NCBI RefSeq assembly: GCF_002099195.1
Contig: NZ_NBYX01000015.1
Coordinates: forward strand, 62,001-126,000
DNA: 64,000 bases
DNA from: Burkholderia puraquae
Lineage (GTDB): Bacteria; Pseudomonadota; Gammaproteobacteria; Burkholderiales; Burkholderiaceae
Reading direction: 5' to 3'
The notes under the pieces are model-generated. The model was not told the DNA's origin and made no database searches. It saw only the letters and a list, made by a program, of their open reading frames with translations. The translations under genes were made by a program, and so were the position numbers. Below are positions 8,735 through 18,208 of this stretch, piece after piece (position 1 is the stretch's first letter; the number at the start of each line of letters is the position of its first letter).

Positions 8735-9595
8735 TCAGCCGAGTGCCTGGTTCACGATCGCGAACGCACGCAGCGCCGGGTCGCGCGCTGGCGTGGCGCC
8801 GCGCGCCATCGCGACGACGGTATCGACGCGCGGCAGCCCGAGCCCCTCCAGCCAGTCGGACAGCCCGCTGTCGCTGGGCAAGTCGAGCCGCACGAACATT
8901 CCCTCGTTCAATGCGAGCCAGTGGCTGATCAGCGCCTGCGCGCGCAGCGCATCCGGCGCGAGCACCGGGCCGATCACGTGGCCGGGGCCGAAACGGCGGA
9001 ACAGCGCGAAGCCGAGCAGCTCGCCGTCGCGATCGAGCGCGATGCCGTTCGCGACGTCGAGCAGCGCATCGGTCACCGCGCTCCGTTCGTAGCCCGCCGC
9101 GCGCGACGCGAGCGCGGCGAGGCGCGGCCCGTCGTTGGTGCCGAGCGGGCGCAGGCGCTCGCCGGGCGGCAGCGAGATCAGCGGCGGCCGGAATGCCGCG
9201 CCCTGATGCTGGTCGATCGTATCGATCGGCTCGAAGCCGAACGCCGCGTACAGCGGCTCGCGTCCCGGCGTCGCATGCAGAAAGACGGTTCGTGTGCCGA
9301 AGCTGTCGAGCGCGCGTGCGAGCAGTTCGCGCTCGATGCCGCCGCCCGCACGCTCGGGCGACACGATCAACATGCCGAGCGCCGCGTGCGATTCGCCGAG
9401 GCGCCAGCCGAGCGCGGTCCCCACGACGCCGGCTTCGTCTTCGGCCACGATGCCGCCGCCGAGCTGGAACACGAAGCGCCAGTCCTCGAGCCGGTGCGGC
9501 CACTTGACCGCCTCCGACAGCCGATGGGCGGCGGGCAGGTCGGTTTCGGCGAACGGGCGATAGGTGAGCGTGCGGGAAGGGTTGAGGTCGGACAC
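8735..9595 (-). CDS. Double-domain GNAT N-acetyltransferase (YitH-like C-terminal domain)
   Basis: The 286-residue protein has an N-terminal acetyltransferase fold (MLIVSPERAGGGIERELL is the acetyl-CoA loop, though the usual Q/R-x-x-G-x-G/A is altered to ERAGGG) and a second, YitH-type domain after about residue 150 (ELLGFALFRRFGPGHVIGPV). It is clearly paralogous to the gene at 25017-25919: both share VFLHATPxxxPLY, LPxGERLR, RRFGxGxVxGPV and the same ending pattern. It overlaps none of its neighbours and sits 12 bp upstream of the GhrA-like gene. The acetylated substrate is unknown; the position in an amine-catabolic region makes an amine or amino acid plausible. Confidence 0.8.
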   Translation of the reverse strand: MSDLNPSRTLTYRPFAETDLPAAHRLSEAVKWPHRLEDWRFVFQLGGGIVAEDEAGVVGTALGWRLGESHAALGMLIVSPERAGGGIERELLARALDSFGTRTVFLHATPGREPLYAAFGFEPIDTIDQHQGAAFRPPLISLPPGERLRPLGTNDGPRLAALASRAAGYERSAVTDALLDVANGIALDRDGELLGFALFRRFGPGHVIGPVLAPDALRAQALISHWLALNEGMFVRLDLPSDSGLSDWLEGLGLPRVDTVVAMARGATPARDPALRAFAIVNQALG

Positions 9596-10034
9596 GCCGG
9601 ACTCCGGATGGGTGGAAATGACATATTCACTCTGCCAGCGCGGTTGCGGCGCGGATAGGACGATTCGCCTGTTTTCGGGCGGCTTGGGCCGCTTGCGCGG
9701 GATCGACGCCGGCAGGCTCGATCGGCGCGCGTGAATGCGCCGGTCGTGCCGACGCGGGCCGGCGCCCCGGCCGTTCCTGCCGTCGAAACGCCACTACGAT
9801 GAAAGCACGGTGCGCCGACGCGTGCAGACGAGTGCAGACACGTGCCGACGGGCCGCGGCGGCCGGGCCCGCGGGGCGCGCCGCATATCGTGCCGCCAGCG
9901 TCGTGCAACACGCGGCGATTCTGCGTTTCGGGCGGCGCCAAACGACGCGCACGGGATTTTTTGCCTTGATTCAATTTCGTACAACCCAGCCCGTCCCCGG
10001 CCTTGCCGGGGCTTCACACCGACAGGACACCACC
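9596..10034. other. Divergent intergenic region between GNAT and HAD genes
   Basis: These 439 bp separate two divergently read genes and must hold promoters for both. I see no convincing coding segment; overlapping open frames are shadows of high GC. A small AT-rich patch with a run of T near 9957-9975 lies just upstream of the HAD gene. Confidence 0.5.
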
Positions 10035-10703
10035 ATGATCCAGTTTGAACCGAAGTACATCACTTTCGACTGCTATGGCACGCTGACCCATTTCCGGATG
10101 GCCGAGACGGCGCGTGAAGTCTATGCGGACCGGCTGTCGCCGGTCGCGATGGAGGCGTTTGTGCGCGCCTTCGCCGCCTATCGCCTCGACGAGGTGCTCG
10201 GCGCATGGAAGCCGTACCGCGACGTCGTCGTCAATGCGATCCGTCGCACCTGCGCGCGGATCGGCGTGAAGTTCGACGAAGCCGAGGCCGAACGCTTCTA
10301 TCTGGCGGTGCCGACGTGGGGCCCGCATCCGGACGTGCCGGCCGGGTTGTCGCGGCTCGCGAGCAAATACAAGCTGGTGATCCTGTCGAACGCGATGGAC
10401 GAGCAGATCATGAGCAACGTCGACAAGCTCGGCGCGCCGTTCCACGCGGTATTCACCGCCCAGCAGGCGCAGTCGTACAAGCCGCGCATGCAAGGCTTCG
10501 AGTACATGTTCGACAAGCTCGGCTGCAAGCCCGAGGACGTGCTGCACGTGTCGTCGAGCCTGCGCTACGACCTGATGACGGCCGAGGATCTCGGCATCAA
10601 GCACAAGGCGTTCGTGAACCGCGGCCACGAGCCCGGCACGCCGTTCTACAACTATTACGAAGTGTCGGACATCGGGCACCTCGCGACGCAGCTCGGGCTG
10701 TAA
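10035..10703 (+). CDS. Type II haloacid dehalogenase-like HAD hydrolase
   Basis: The 222-residue protein starts at the ATG at 10035. The HAD nucleophile motif is FDCYGTL with Asp12; later come the Ser/Thr motif in VILSNAMDE and the Lys of motif III in AQSYKPRM. The type II 2-haloacid dehalogenase pattern is seen in the FDCYGTL start and the cap helices. Real dehalogenation is not proven: many relatives in amine gene clusters act on other substrates. The nearest downstream genes are the ABC importer, 520 bp away on the same strand. Confidence 0.8.
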   Translation: MIQFEPKYITFDCYGTLTHFRMAETAREVYADRLSPVAMEAFVRAFAAYRLDEVLGAWKPYRDVVVNAIRRTCARIGVKFDEAEAERFYLAVPTWGPHPDVPAGLSRLASKYKLVILSNAMDEQIMSNVDKLGAPFHAVFTAQQAQSYKPRMQGFEYMFDKLGCKPEDVLHVSSSLRYDLMTAEDLGIKHKAFVNRGHEPGTPFYNYYEVSDIGHLATQLGL

Positions 10704-11225
10704 GCGGCACGTCGGCTGCGCGGCGTTCGTCGCGCGGCCGGCTGCCGGGCGGCCGCGCCGACGGGGGAAAACCCGTGCCTGCGGCAGGCCGCCGGCGCCG
10801 CACCGGCGCACACGCGTGCGCGCACCGCGCCGCGCCGTCGGGATGCACGCTTCGACGCGTCGATGCCGCGACCAATCCTCTGAACTTTCACGCAGGTGTG
10901 CCGGGCGAGGCGGGCAGCCGCACATCGGCACGCAGCCGGTACGGGGCGACATCAGTCGACATCGTGCCCCGATGCACCGCATGCGTGCGGGAGGCGCACG
11001 GCGAAACCGACGGCGGTGCACGCAGCAAATCATGCTGCGCAGGCTACCCAAAACGGTCGATTCGTATCGTGAGGGCGCGTCGAATCGGGACAACCGGCAT
11101 TTTGGCGGTGCTTAAATGAATTGCATGTGCACGACGTCACGCCCGCCACCAGCAAGCGGGCGCGGCGGGATTGAACAACCACGCTGGACCCTTGGACCCA
11201 CTTTCCACAGTCAGGAGCAGTTCGG
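10704..11225. other. Leader region before the ABC importer operon
   Basis: No gene is supported in these 522 bp. The segment contains several GC-rich inverted repeats (for example around 10768-10795) and a slightly AT-richer stretch at 11040-11115 where an operon promoter could sit. No known riboswitch was recognised. Confidence 0.4.
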
Positions 11226-12809
11226 ATGAGCGACGAAATCGACAATGGCGGCAAGGGCGGCTTGACGCGCCGCGACATGATGAAGGTCATGGCGGCGGGC
11301 GGCATGATGGCCGCCGGCGCCGGCGGACTGCTGATGACCCCCGGCTCTGCGTTCGCCGCGCCCGCGCCCAAGCGCGGCGGCAAGATCCGGGTCGCGAACG
11401 AAGCCGGCTCGACGGCCGATACGCTCGACCCGGCCAAGGGCTCGACGGGCGCGGACTACACGCGCTTCTTCATGTTCTACAGCGGCCTCACGCAGCTCGA
11501 TGCGAGCCTGACGCCGCAGATGAACCTCGCCGAGTCGCTGCAGACGACCGACGCGAAGACGTGGATCATCAAGCTGCGCAAGGGCGTCACGTTCCACGAC
11601 GGCAAGCCGGTCGGCCCGGCCGACGTGGTGTTTTCGCTGATGCGCCACAAGAACGCGGCCACCGCGTCGAAGGTCAAGACGCTTGCCGAACAGTTCACGG
11701 ACGCGAAGGCGACCGGCCCCGACGAAGTCACGTTGACGCTCGCCAGCGCGAACGCCGATCTGCCGGTGATCCTCGCGACGCCGCAGCTCGTGATCGTCAA
11801 GGACGGCACGACCGACTTCTCGGCCGGCATCGGCTGCGGCCCGTACAAGCTGAAGTCGTTCAAGCCGGGCGTGTCGACCGTCGGCGTGCGCAACGACAGC
11901 TACTTCAAGCCGGGCAAGCCGTATCTCGACGAGATCGAGCTGATCGGCATCAGCGACAGCGCCGCGCGCCTGAACGCGCTGCTGTCGGGCGACGTGCACC
12001 TGATCAACGCGATCGATCCGCGCTCGACGCAGCGGGTCTCGTCGACGCCGGGCTACGCGCTGAAGGAAACCAAGTCGGGCCTCTATACCGACCTGATCAT
12101 GCGCAGCGACAACCCGATCGTCTCGAGTCCCGATTTCGTCGAAGGGATGAAGTACCTGTTCGATCGCGAGCAGCTCCGCACGGCGGTGTTCCGCGGCTAC
12201 TCGGTGATCGGCAACGACCAGCCGATTCCGCCGGGGCACCGCTACTTCAACGCGTCGCTGCCGCAGCGGGCGCACGATCCGGACAAGGCGAAGTTCCTGT
12301 TCCAGAAGGCGGGCGCGCTCGGCGCCACGTTGCCGCCGATCTATGCGACGTCCGACGCGAACGGGTCGATCGAAATGGCCGTGCTGCTGCAGCAGGCCGG
12401 CCAGAAGATCGGGCTGAACCTGCAGGTCAACCGCGCGTCGCCCGACGGCTACTGGTCGAACCACTGGATGAAGCACCCGCTCACCTTCGGCAACATCAAC
12501 CCGCGCTCGAGCGCCGACGTGCTGTTCACGCAGTTCTTCAAGTCGGATGCGCCGTGGAACGAGTCGGGCTGGAAGAACGCGAAGTTCGACCAGTTGCTGC
12601 TCGCCGCGCGTTCGGAAACCGACGACGCGAAGCGCAAGCAGATGTACGGCGACATGCAGGTGATCGTGGCGCAGCAGGGCCGGGTCGGCATTCCGGCGTT
12701 CATCAGCTTCCTCGACGGCTACGACAAGCGGCTCGCGGGCCTCGGCTCGATCCCCACCGGGCCGATGATGGGCTTCACGTTCGCCGAGAACGTGTGGTGG
12801 AACGCATGA
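11226..12809 (+). CDS. Periplasmic substrate-binding protein of a peptide/opine-type ABC importer, Tat-exported
   Basis: The 527-residue protein begins with a twin-arginine signal (TRRDMMK, Arg15-Arg16), a hydrophobic Ala/Gly/Met stretch and a likely cleavage after SAFA at about residue 44. The remainder is an SBP family 5 fold: LAESLQTTDAKTWIIKLRKG, GVTFHDGKPVGPADVVFSL and GYWSNHWMKHPL segments. Family 5 proteins bind di- or oligopeptides, opines, nickel chelates or amino-acid conjugates. It is the first gene of a four-gene importer; an intrinsic terminator-like hairpin follows it and would raise its dose relative to the permeases. An AGGAGC ribosome site lies 8 bases before the ATG. Confidence 0.9.
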   Translation: MSDEIDNGGKGGLTRRDMMKVMAAGGMMAAGAGGLLMTPGSAFAAPAPKRGGKIRVANEAGSTADTLDPAKGSTGADYTRFFMFYSGLTQLDASLTPQMNLAESLQTTDAKTWIIKLRKGVTFHDGKPVGPADVVFSLMRHKNAATASKVKTLAEQFTDAKATGPDEVTLTLASANADLPVILATPQLVIVKDGTTDFSAGIGCGPYKLKSFKPGVSTVGVRNDSYFKPGKPYLDEIELIGISDSAARLNALLSGDVHLINAIDPRSTQRVSSTPGYALKETKSGLYTDLIMRSDNPIVSSPDFVEGMKYLFDREQLRTAVFRGYSVIGNDQPIPPGHRYFNASLPQRAHDPDKAKFLFQKAGALGATLPPIYATSDANGSIEMAVLLQQAGQKIGLNLQVNRASPDGYWSNHWMKHPLTFGNINPRSSADVLFTQFFKSDAPWNESGWKNAKFDQLLLAARSETDDAKRKQMYGDMQVIVAQQGRVGIPAFISFLDGYDKRLAGLGSIPTGPMMGFTFAENVWWNA

Positions 12810-12848
12810 CGTTGTGGCTGGCCGCCGTCGCGCGGCCGGTGCGGACCA

Positions 12849-12873
12849 CCGCGCCGGCCACGCGCGGTTTTTT
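12849..12873 (+). terminator. Intrinsic terminator/attenuator between the binding protein and permease genes
   Basis: The arms CCGCGC (12849-12854) and GCGCGG (12862-12867) form a 6-bp stem, extended by an A-T pair, with a 7-base loop, and are followed directly by six T residues. It stands 40 bp after the binding-protein stop and 15 bp before the first permease start, where partial termination is common in binding-protein operons. Confidence 0.7.
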
Positions 12874-12888
12874 CGGGAGTGCCGCACC

Positions 12889-13842
12889 ATGAACCGAATT
12901 CTCATCGGGCTGATCGGCCGGCGCATCGCGGTCACCGCGCTGACGCTGCTGATCGTGTCCGCGATCATCTTCACGATCACGAACCTGCTGCCGGGCGACG
13001 CCGCGCAGGCCGCGCTCGGCCAGTCGGCGACGCCGGAGACGGTCGCCGCGCTGCGCCAGCAGTTCGGTCTCGACATGCCGGCGCACGTGCGTTACCTGCA
13101 CTGGCTCGGCGGGCTGCTGCACGGCGACTTCGGCCGGTCGTTTTCCGGCGACATGCCGGTGTCGGAGCTGATCGGCGGGCGCCTGCCGAAGTCGCTCGCG
13201 CTGGCGGCGATCACCACCGCCGTGTCGGTGCCGATCGCGCTGCTGCTCGGGATCCTCGCGGCGGTCAAGCGCGAGACGGTGGTCGACCGCGTGATCAGCC
13301 TCGGCACGCTGTCGCTCGTCGCGACGCCGGAGTTTCTGATCGCGACGGTCGCCGTGCTCGTGTTCGCGGTGAAGCTGCGCTGGTTGTCCGCGCTGTCGTA
13401 CAGCGGCCCGATCGAAAGCCTGCACGATTTCCTGCGTGCGTACGCGATGCCCGTGCTGACGCTGTGCGCGGTCGTGATCGCGCAGATGGCGCGGATGACG
13501 CGCGCCGCGGTGATCGAGCAATTGAGCGCGTCGTATGTCGAGATGGCCGTGTTGAAGGGCGCGAGCCCCGCACGCGTCGTGCTGCGCCATGCGTTGCCGA
13601 ACGCGATCGGCCCGATCGCCAATGCGATCGCGCTGAGCCTGTCGTATCTGCTCGGCGGCGTGATCGTCGTCGAGACGATCTTCAACTATCCGGGCTTGGC
13701 GAGCCTGATGGTCGACGCCGTCAGCAACCGCGATTTCCCGCTGGTCCAGGCGTGCACGCTGATCTTCTGCGTCGCTTACCTGACGCTCGTGCTGTTCGCC
13801 GACCTGTGCTCGATCGTGTCGAACCCGCGACTGCGCACCTGA
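12889..13842 (+). CDS. ABC importer permease, DppB type
   Basis: This 317-residue inner-membrane protein has an N-terminal helix (RIAVTALTLLIVSAIIF) and the DppB opening NLLPGDAAQAAL. The cytoplasmic coupling loop is seen in KGASPARVVLRHALPNAIG, the EAA-type motif that contacts the ATPase. The start at 12889 (MNRILIG) has GGGAG upstream; longer upstream frames are not needed. It pairs with the second permease and the fused ATPase that follow. Confidence 0.9.
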   Translation: MNRILIGLIGRRIAVTALTLLIVSAIIFTITNLLPGDAAQAALGQSATPETVAALRQQFGLDMPAHVRYLHWLGGLLHGDFGRSFSGDMPVSELIGGRLPKSLALAAITTAVSVPIALLLGILAAVKRETVVDRVISLGTLSLVATPEFLIATVAVLVFAVKLRWLSALSYSGPIESLHDFLRAYAMPVLTLCAVVIAQMARMTRAAVIEQLSASYVEMAVLKGASPARVVLRHALPNAIGPIANAIALSLSYLLGGVIVVETIFNYPGLASLMVDAVSNRDFPLVQACTLIFCVAYLTLVLFADLCSIVSNPRLRT

Positions 13843-13872
13843 GTGTTTCGCCTTTCTTCCGAGATGCCGCCC

Positions 13873-14829
13873 ATGCAACCGATCGAACCCGTACAACGCA
13901 GCAGCGCGCTGCCGCCATCCGGCGATCCGCCCCTCGGGCGGGGCAGCGTGCCGCCTGCCGCGCCTGCCCCCGAACAGCCGCGCAAGCGCCGCGCCGTGCG
14001 CATTGCCTTGACGACCGGCGGCCGCGTCGGCCTGTCGATGGTCGGCCTGATGCTGTTCGTCGCCGTGTTCGGGCCGCTGATCGCGCCGCATGACGTCGGC
14101 GCGATCGTCACGCCCGATGTGTTCGCGCCGTTCAGCGCGAAGCTGCCGTTCGGCTCCGACTTCCTCGGCCGCGACATGCTGAGCCGGATCCTGTACGGCA
14201 CGCGGCTCACCGTGCTGCTCGCGCTGGCCGCGGTGCTGCTGGCCGCGGTGACCGGCACGACGCTCGGGCTGCTCGCGACCGTGTCGGGCCGCGCGGTCGA
14301 CGAGACGATGAGCCGGCTGCTCGATGCGCTCACGTCGATTCCGTCGAAGATGTTCGCGCTGATGTTCGTCGCCGCGTTCGGCTCATCGCTGCCGCTGCTG
14401 GTGCTCACCGCCGCGGTCAGCTACATGCCCGGCTCGTACCGGATCGCGCGCGCGCTGGCGGTCAACATCAGCACGCTCGAATTCGTGCAGGTGGCGAAGG
14501 CGCGCGGCGAAAGCGCGCTGTACATCGCGTGCGTCGAGATGCTGCCGAACATGATCCACCCGATGCTGGCGGACACCGGGCTGCGCTTCACGTTCGTCGT
14601 GCTGCTGCTGAGCGGCCTGAGCTTTCTCGGGCTCGGCGTGCAGCCGCCGTATGCGGACCTCGGTTCGCTCGTGCGCGAGAACATCGCGAGCCTCGGCGAC
14701 GGTTCGGCCGTCGCGATCATGCCCGCGGTCGCGATCGCGATCCTGACGGTGGGCGTCAACCTGATGATCGACGGTTTGCCGCATCGCGGCCGCCGCAAGG
14801 GCGCGGCCGGCGCCGCCGGAGGACACTGA
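13873..14829 (+). CDS. ABC importer permease, DppC type
   Basis: A second permease of about 318 residues, starting at 13873 (MQPIEPVQ); an ATG nine bases upstream is an alternative. After a cytoplasmic proline-rich tail of roughly 45 residues come the DppC signatures FGSDFLGRDMLSRILYG and the EAA loop in AKARGESALYIACVEMLPN. Its stop codon overlaps the ATPase start by one base (TGATG), which indicates translational coupling. Confidence 0.9.
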   Translation: MQPIEPVQRSSALPPSGDPPLGRGSVPPAAPAPEQPRKRRAVRIALTTGGRVGLSMVGLMLFVAVFGPLIAPHDVGAIVTPDVFAPFSAKLPFGSDFLGRDMLSRILYGTRLTVLLALAAVLLAAVTGTTLGLLATVSGRAVDETMSRLLDALTSIPSKMFALMFVAAFGSSLPLLVLTAAVSYMPGSYRIARALAVNISTLEFVQVAKARGESALYIACVEMLPNMIHPMLADTGLRFTFVVLLLSGLSFLGLGVQPPYADLGSLVRENIASLGDGSAVAIMPAVAIAILTVGVNLMIDGLPHRGRRKGAAGAAGGH

Positions 14830-16706
14830 TGCGACACGAATCGAATCCGCTCGTCGAGGTGCGCGGGCTGCGCGTGGTCGGCGGCCGGCCGGGCGGCGAG
14901 GAAACGACGATCGTCCACGGCGTCGACTTCGAGATCGGGCGCGGCGAGGTGCTCGCGCTGATCGGCGAATCGGGCTCCGGCAAGACGACGATCGCGCTGT
15001 CGCTGATGGGCCATGCGCGCACCGGCTGCCGGATCGCCGGCGGCTCGGTGAAGATTGACGGCACGGATGTCTGCACGCTGTCCGCGCAAGCGTTGACCGC
15101 GCTGCGCGGCCGCAAGGTCGCGTACATCGCGCAGAGCGCGGCCGCCGCGTTCAACCCGTCGCGCACGATTCTCGACCAGGTGATCGAGAGCGCGCTGATC
15201 CACAAGACGATGACGAAGCGCGACGCGCAGGCGAAGGCGATCGAGCTGTTTCGCGCGCTCGCGCTGCCGGAGCCGGAGACGATCGGCAAGCGCTATCCGC
15301 ACCAGGTATCGGGCGGTCAGCTGCAGCGGCTGATGGCCGCGATGGCGCTGATCACCGACCCGGAGCTGGTGATCCTCGACGAGCCGACCACCGCGCTCGA
15401 CGTGACCACGCAGATCGACGTGCTGCAGGCGTTCAAGAGCGTGATCCGGCGCTACGGGATGAGTGCGGTGTACGTGTCGCACGATCTGGCCGTGGTCGCG
15501 CAGATGGCCGACCGGATCGTCGTGCTGAGCGACGGCGTGATCCGCGAGGCGGGCGCGACCGAACAGATCCTGCATGCGCCGGCGCATCCGTACACGCAGA
15601 GCCTGATCGCGGCGGTCACGCCGAACGATGCCGAACGCGACGGAGAAGCACAACGACCGGCCGCGCCTGCGCCGCTGCTCGACGTGCGCGGCGTGGTCGC
15701 CGGTTACGGCGGCCGTACCGCGAAGGGCTGGCCCGCGAAGGTGATCCTGCACGAAGTCGACCTGCGCATCGGGCGCGGGCAGACGGTCGGCGTGATCGGC
15801 GAATCGGGCTCCGGCAAGACGACGCTCGCGAAGGTGATCGCGGGCCTCGTGCCGGCGACCGGCGGCGCGATCCTGCTCGACGGCGAGCCGCTCGCGCGAG
15901 ATATCGTCAAACGGACGAAGGAGCAGCACCGCCGCGTGCAGATCGTGTTCCAGAACGCCGATACTGCGCTCAACCCGGTGCATACGGTCGAGCGCACGCT
16001 CGCGCGGCCGCTCGCGTTCTATCACGGGATCCGCGGTGCGCGGGCACGGCAGCGCGTCGCGGAACTGCTCGAACTCGTGCGGCTGCCGCCGGCGGTGGCC
16101 TCGCGGCGCACCGGCGAGCTGTCGGGCGGGCAGAAGCAGCGCGTGAACCTCGCGCGTGCGCTCGCGGCCGAGCCCGACCTGATCCTGTGCGACGAGGTCA
16201 CGTCGGCGCTCGACACCGTGGTCGGCGCCGCGATCATCGAGTTGCTGCGCGACCTGCAGGCGAAGCTCGGCGTGTCGTACGTGTTCATCACGCACGACAT
16301 CGCGAAGGTGCGCGCGATCAGCGACGACATCGTCGTGCTGTACGCGGGCCATCGCGTCGAGACCGGCAGCCGCGACGCGCTGTGTGCGCCGCCGTATCAC
16401 CCGTATTCGCATCTGCTCGTGTCGTCTGCGCCGGAGTTGCGCGCGGGCTGGCTCGACGATGCGACCGAGCGTTGCCATCGGCCGCTGGTGCCGATCGGCG
16501 AGCGCGAGAACGAGGCCGAGCTGTGTCCGTTCCTGTCGCGCTGCACGATGCGCGTGGACGGCGTGTGCAACCGGACGGCCCCGTCGCTGCGCACGCTCGG
16601 GAACGGCGCGCAGGTGCTGTGCCATCGCAGCGAGGAGGATCTCGCGCGCTTCCAGGCGGAGCCGGTGCCGGCGGGCGGCACGACGGCGCAGCCGGTCCGG
16701 CTGTAA
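14829..16706 (+). CDS. Fused two-domain ABC ATPase of the peptide-type importer (DppD-DppF fusion)
   Basis: The 625-residue protein holds two full nucleotide-binding domains. The first has a Walker A GESGSGKTT at about 46-54, signature VSGGQLQR and Walker B VILDEPTTALD. The second has GESGSGKTTLAKVIAG near residue 320, signature LSGGQKQRV and LILCDEVTSALD. A Cys-containing C-terminal extension (LCPFLSRCTMR) is the oligopeptide-transporter C-terminal domain that often binds an iron-sulfur cluster. Usual systems have two separate proteins; here they are fused. It energises import of the substrate bound by the protein at 11226. Confidence 0.92.
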   Translation: MRHESNPLVEVRGLRVVGGRPGGEETTIVHGVDFEIGRGEVLALIGESGSGKTTIALSLMGHARTGCRIAGGSVKIDGTDVCTLSAQALTALRGRKVAYIAQSAAAAFNPSRTILDQVIESALIHKTMTKRDAQAKAIELFRALALPEPETIGKRYPHQVSGGQLQRLMAAMALITDPELVILDEPTTALDVTTQIDVLQAFKSVIRRYGMSAVYVSHDLAVVAQMADRIVVLSDGVIREAGATEQILHAPAHPYTQSLIAAVTPNDAERDGEAQRPAAPAPLLDVRGVVAGYGGRTAKGWPAKVILHEVDLRIGRGQTVGVIGESGSGKTTLAKVIAGLVPATGGAILLDGEPLARDIVKRTKEQHRRVQIVFQNADTALNPVHTVERTLARPLAFYHGIRGARARQRVAELLELVRLPPAVASRRTGELSGGQKQRVNLARALAAEPDLILCDEVTSALDTVVGAAIIELLRDLQAKLGVSYVFITHDIAKVRAISDDIVVLYAGHRVETGSRDALCAPPYHPYSHLLVSSAPELRAGWLDDATERCHRPLVPIGERENEAELCPFLSRCTMRVDGVCNRTAPSLRTLGNGAQVLCHRSEEDLARFQAEPVPAGGTTAQPVRL

Positions 16707-16796
16707 TGCGCGCCATCGTTCGTTCATCGCGCCCGACCGCGCCGGCGATCGACGTTGCGCATAGTGTGCTGCGGCAGGCGCGCAAAACGGCAAATG

Positions 16797-16811
16797 ACAC
16801 GCGTCGCGTGT
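16797..16811. promoter_or_regulatory. Short palindrome upstream of the first PuuB-like gene
   Basis: ACACGC-GTC-GCGTGT is an inverted repeat with 6-bp arms, about 95 bp before the oxidase start, between the importer operon and the oxidase gene. It could be an operator or a transcription-stop hairpin; no T-run follows immediately. Confidence 0.35.
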
Positions 16812-16906
16812 GCGAATACGCGGCAACTGCGCTTTTTGCTGGTGGTTAAATGATTCTCATTGGACGGTCGCCGATCGTCGTCGCCGGAATGCTCGAGAAG
16901 AATTCG

Positions 16907-18184
16907 ATGAAACTGGAATCGTACTGGCTGGATACCCGTCCCGCGTTTCGCGCCGGTAGCGAAGGGCCGGTCGAAGGGCGCGCGGACGTGGTCGTGATCG
17001 GCGGCGGCTTCACCGGATTGTCGGCGGCGCTCGCGCTCGCGCAGCGCGGTGTGTCGGTGGTCGTGCTCGACGCCGCGCAGGTCGCGGGCGAAGCGTCGGG
17101 CCGCAACGGCGGCCAGTGCAATACCGGCGTCGCGCAGGACTATGCGTCGCTTGCCGCGCGCATCGGCGCCGCGCAGGCGAAGCAGTTCTATCGCGCATAC
17201 GCTAGCGCGGTGAAGAGCGTCGAGACGATCGTCGCCGAACAGGCGATCGACTGCGATTTCCGGCGTGCCGGCAAGCTCAAGCTCGCCGCGAAGCCGCAGC
17301 ATTTCGCGGGGCTCGAAAAGACCTTCGACGCGTTGCGGCGCGACGTCGATCCCGACATCGAACTGATCGAGCCATCGCGCATCCGCGACGAAATCGGCTC
17401 CGACGGCTTCTATGGCGGGCTGTTGCAGCGCAACGGCGCGCAGATGCACATGGGCAAGTTCGGCGTCGGGCTCGCGCAAGCGGCCGTGCGCGCTGGCGCC
17501 CGCATCTACGAGCACGCGGCCGTCACGCAGCTCGAACGGCTCGACGGCGAGCGCCACACGGTCAGCAGCACGCGCGGCACGATCGTGGCCGATCGCGTGC
17601 TGGTCGCGACCGGCGCATCGCAGCACGGGCCGTTCGCGTGGTTCCGGCGGCGCATCGCGCCGGTCGGCAGCTTCATCGTCGTGACCGAGCCGCTGCCCGA
17701 TGCGCAGTTGAACCGGCTGTTCCCGCATCGCCGCGCGTACGTCACGTCGCGGCAGATCGGCAACTACTTCCGCGTGACGCCCGACAACCGGCTGCTGTTC
17801 GGCGGCCGCGCGCGTTTCGCGATGTCGAGCCCGAACTCGGACGCGAAAAGCGGCGACATCCTGCGTGCGGGCATGGCCGGCTATTTCCCGGAACTGGCCG
17901 ACGTGCGGCTCGACTACTGCTGGGGCGGGCTGGTCGACATCACCGCCGACCGGCTGCCGCGCGCGGGCCAGCATGACGGGCTCTATTACTCGATGGGATA
18001 CAGCGGCCACGGTGTGCAGATGTCGGTTCACATGGGCCGCGTGATGGCCGACGTGCTGTATGGAGCGGCCGCATCGAACCCGTGGCGCGAGCTCGACTGG
18101 CCGGCGATGCCGGGCCATTTCGGGCATGCGTGGTTCCTGCCGGTCGTCGGCGCGTATTACCGCATGCAGGATTTCCTGCATTGA
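16907..18184 (+). CDS. FAD-dependent amine oxidase, gamma-glutamylputrescine-oxidase-like
   Basis: The 425-residue DAO-fold enzyme starts at 16907 (MKLESYWLDTRP), after GAGAAG; an ATG six codons earlier is weaker. Near residues 30-45 is the FAD motif VVIGGGFTGLSA, followed by EASGRNGGQCNTG, and the C-terminal FAD-binding YYSMGYSGHGVQ. The PuuB family oxidises the primary amine of gamma-glutamylputrescine with O2. It is a close paralogue of the gene at 20966. No PuuA-type ligase or PuuD-type hydrolase is in the window, so the real substrate may be another substituted amine taken up by the importer just upstream. Confidence 0.82.
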   Translation: MKLESYWLDTRPAFRAGSEGPVEGRADVVVIGGGFTGLSAALALAQRGVSVVVLDAAQVAGEASGRNGGQCNTGVAQDYASLAARIGAAQAKQFYRAYASAVKSVETIVAEQAIDCDFRRAGKLKLAAKPQHFAGLEKTFDALRRDVDPDIELIEPSRIRDEIGSDGFYGGLLQRNGAQMHMGKFGVGLAQAAVRAGARIYEHAAVTQLERLDGERHTVSSTRGTIVADRVLVATGASQHGPFAWFRRRIAPVGSFIVVTEPLPDAQLNRLFPHRRAYVTSRQIGNYFRVTPDNRLLFGGRARFAMSSPNSDAKSGDILRAGMAGYFPELADVRLDYCWGGLVDITADRLPRAGQHDGLYYSMGYSGHGVQMSVHMGRVMADVLYGAAASNPWRELDWPAMPGHFGHAWFLPVVGAYYRMQDFLH

Positions 18185-18208
18185 AGCGAGCGCCCGGGAG
18201 AATTCGAT

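Noticed and set aside
10768-10795. GC-rich inverted repeats resembling a riboswitch or leader structure
   Set aside because: No known riboswitch consensus could be recognised; such repeats are common in GC-rich intergenic DNA.
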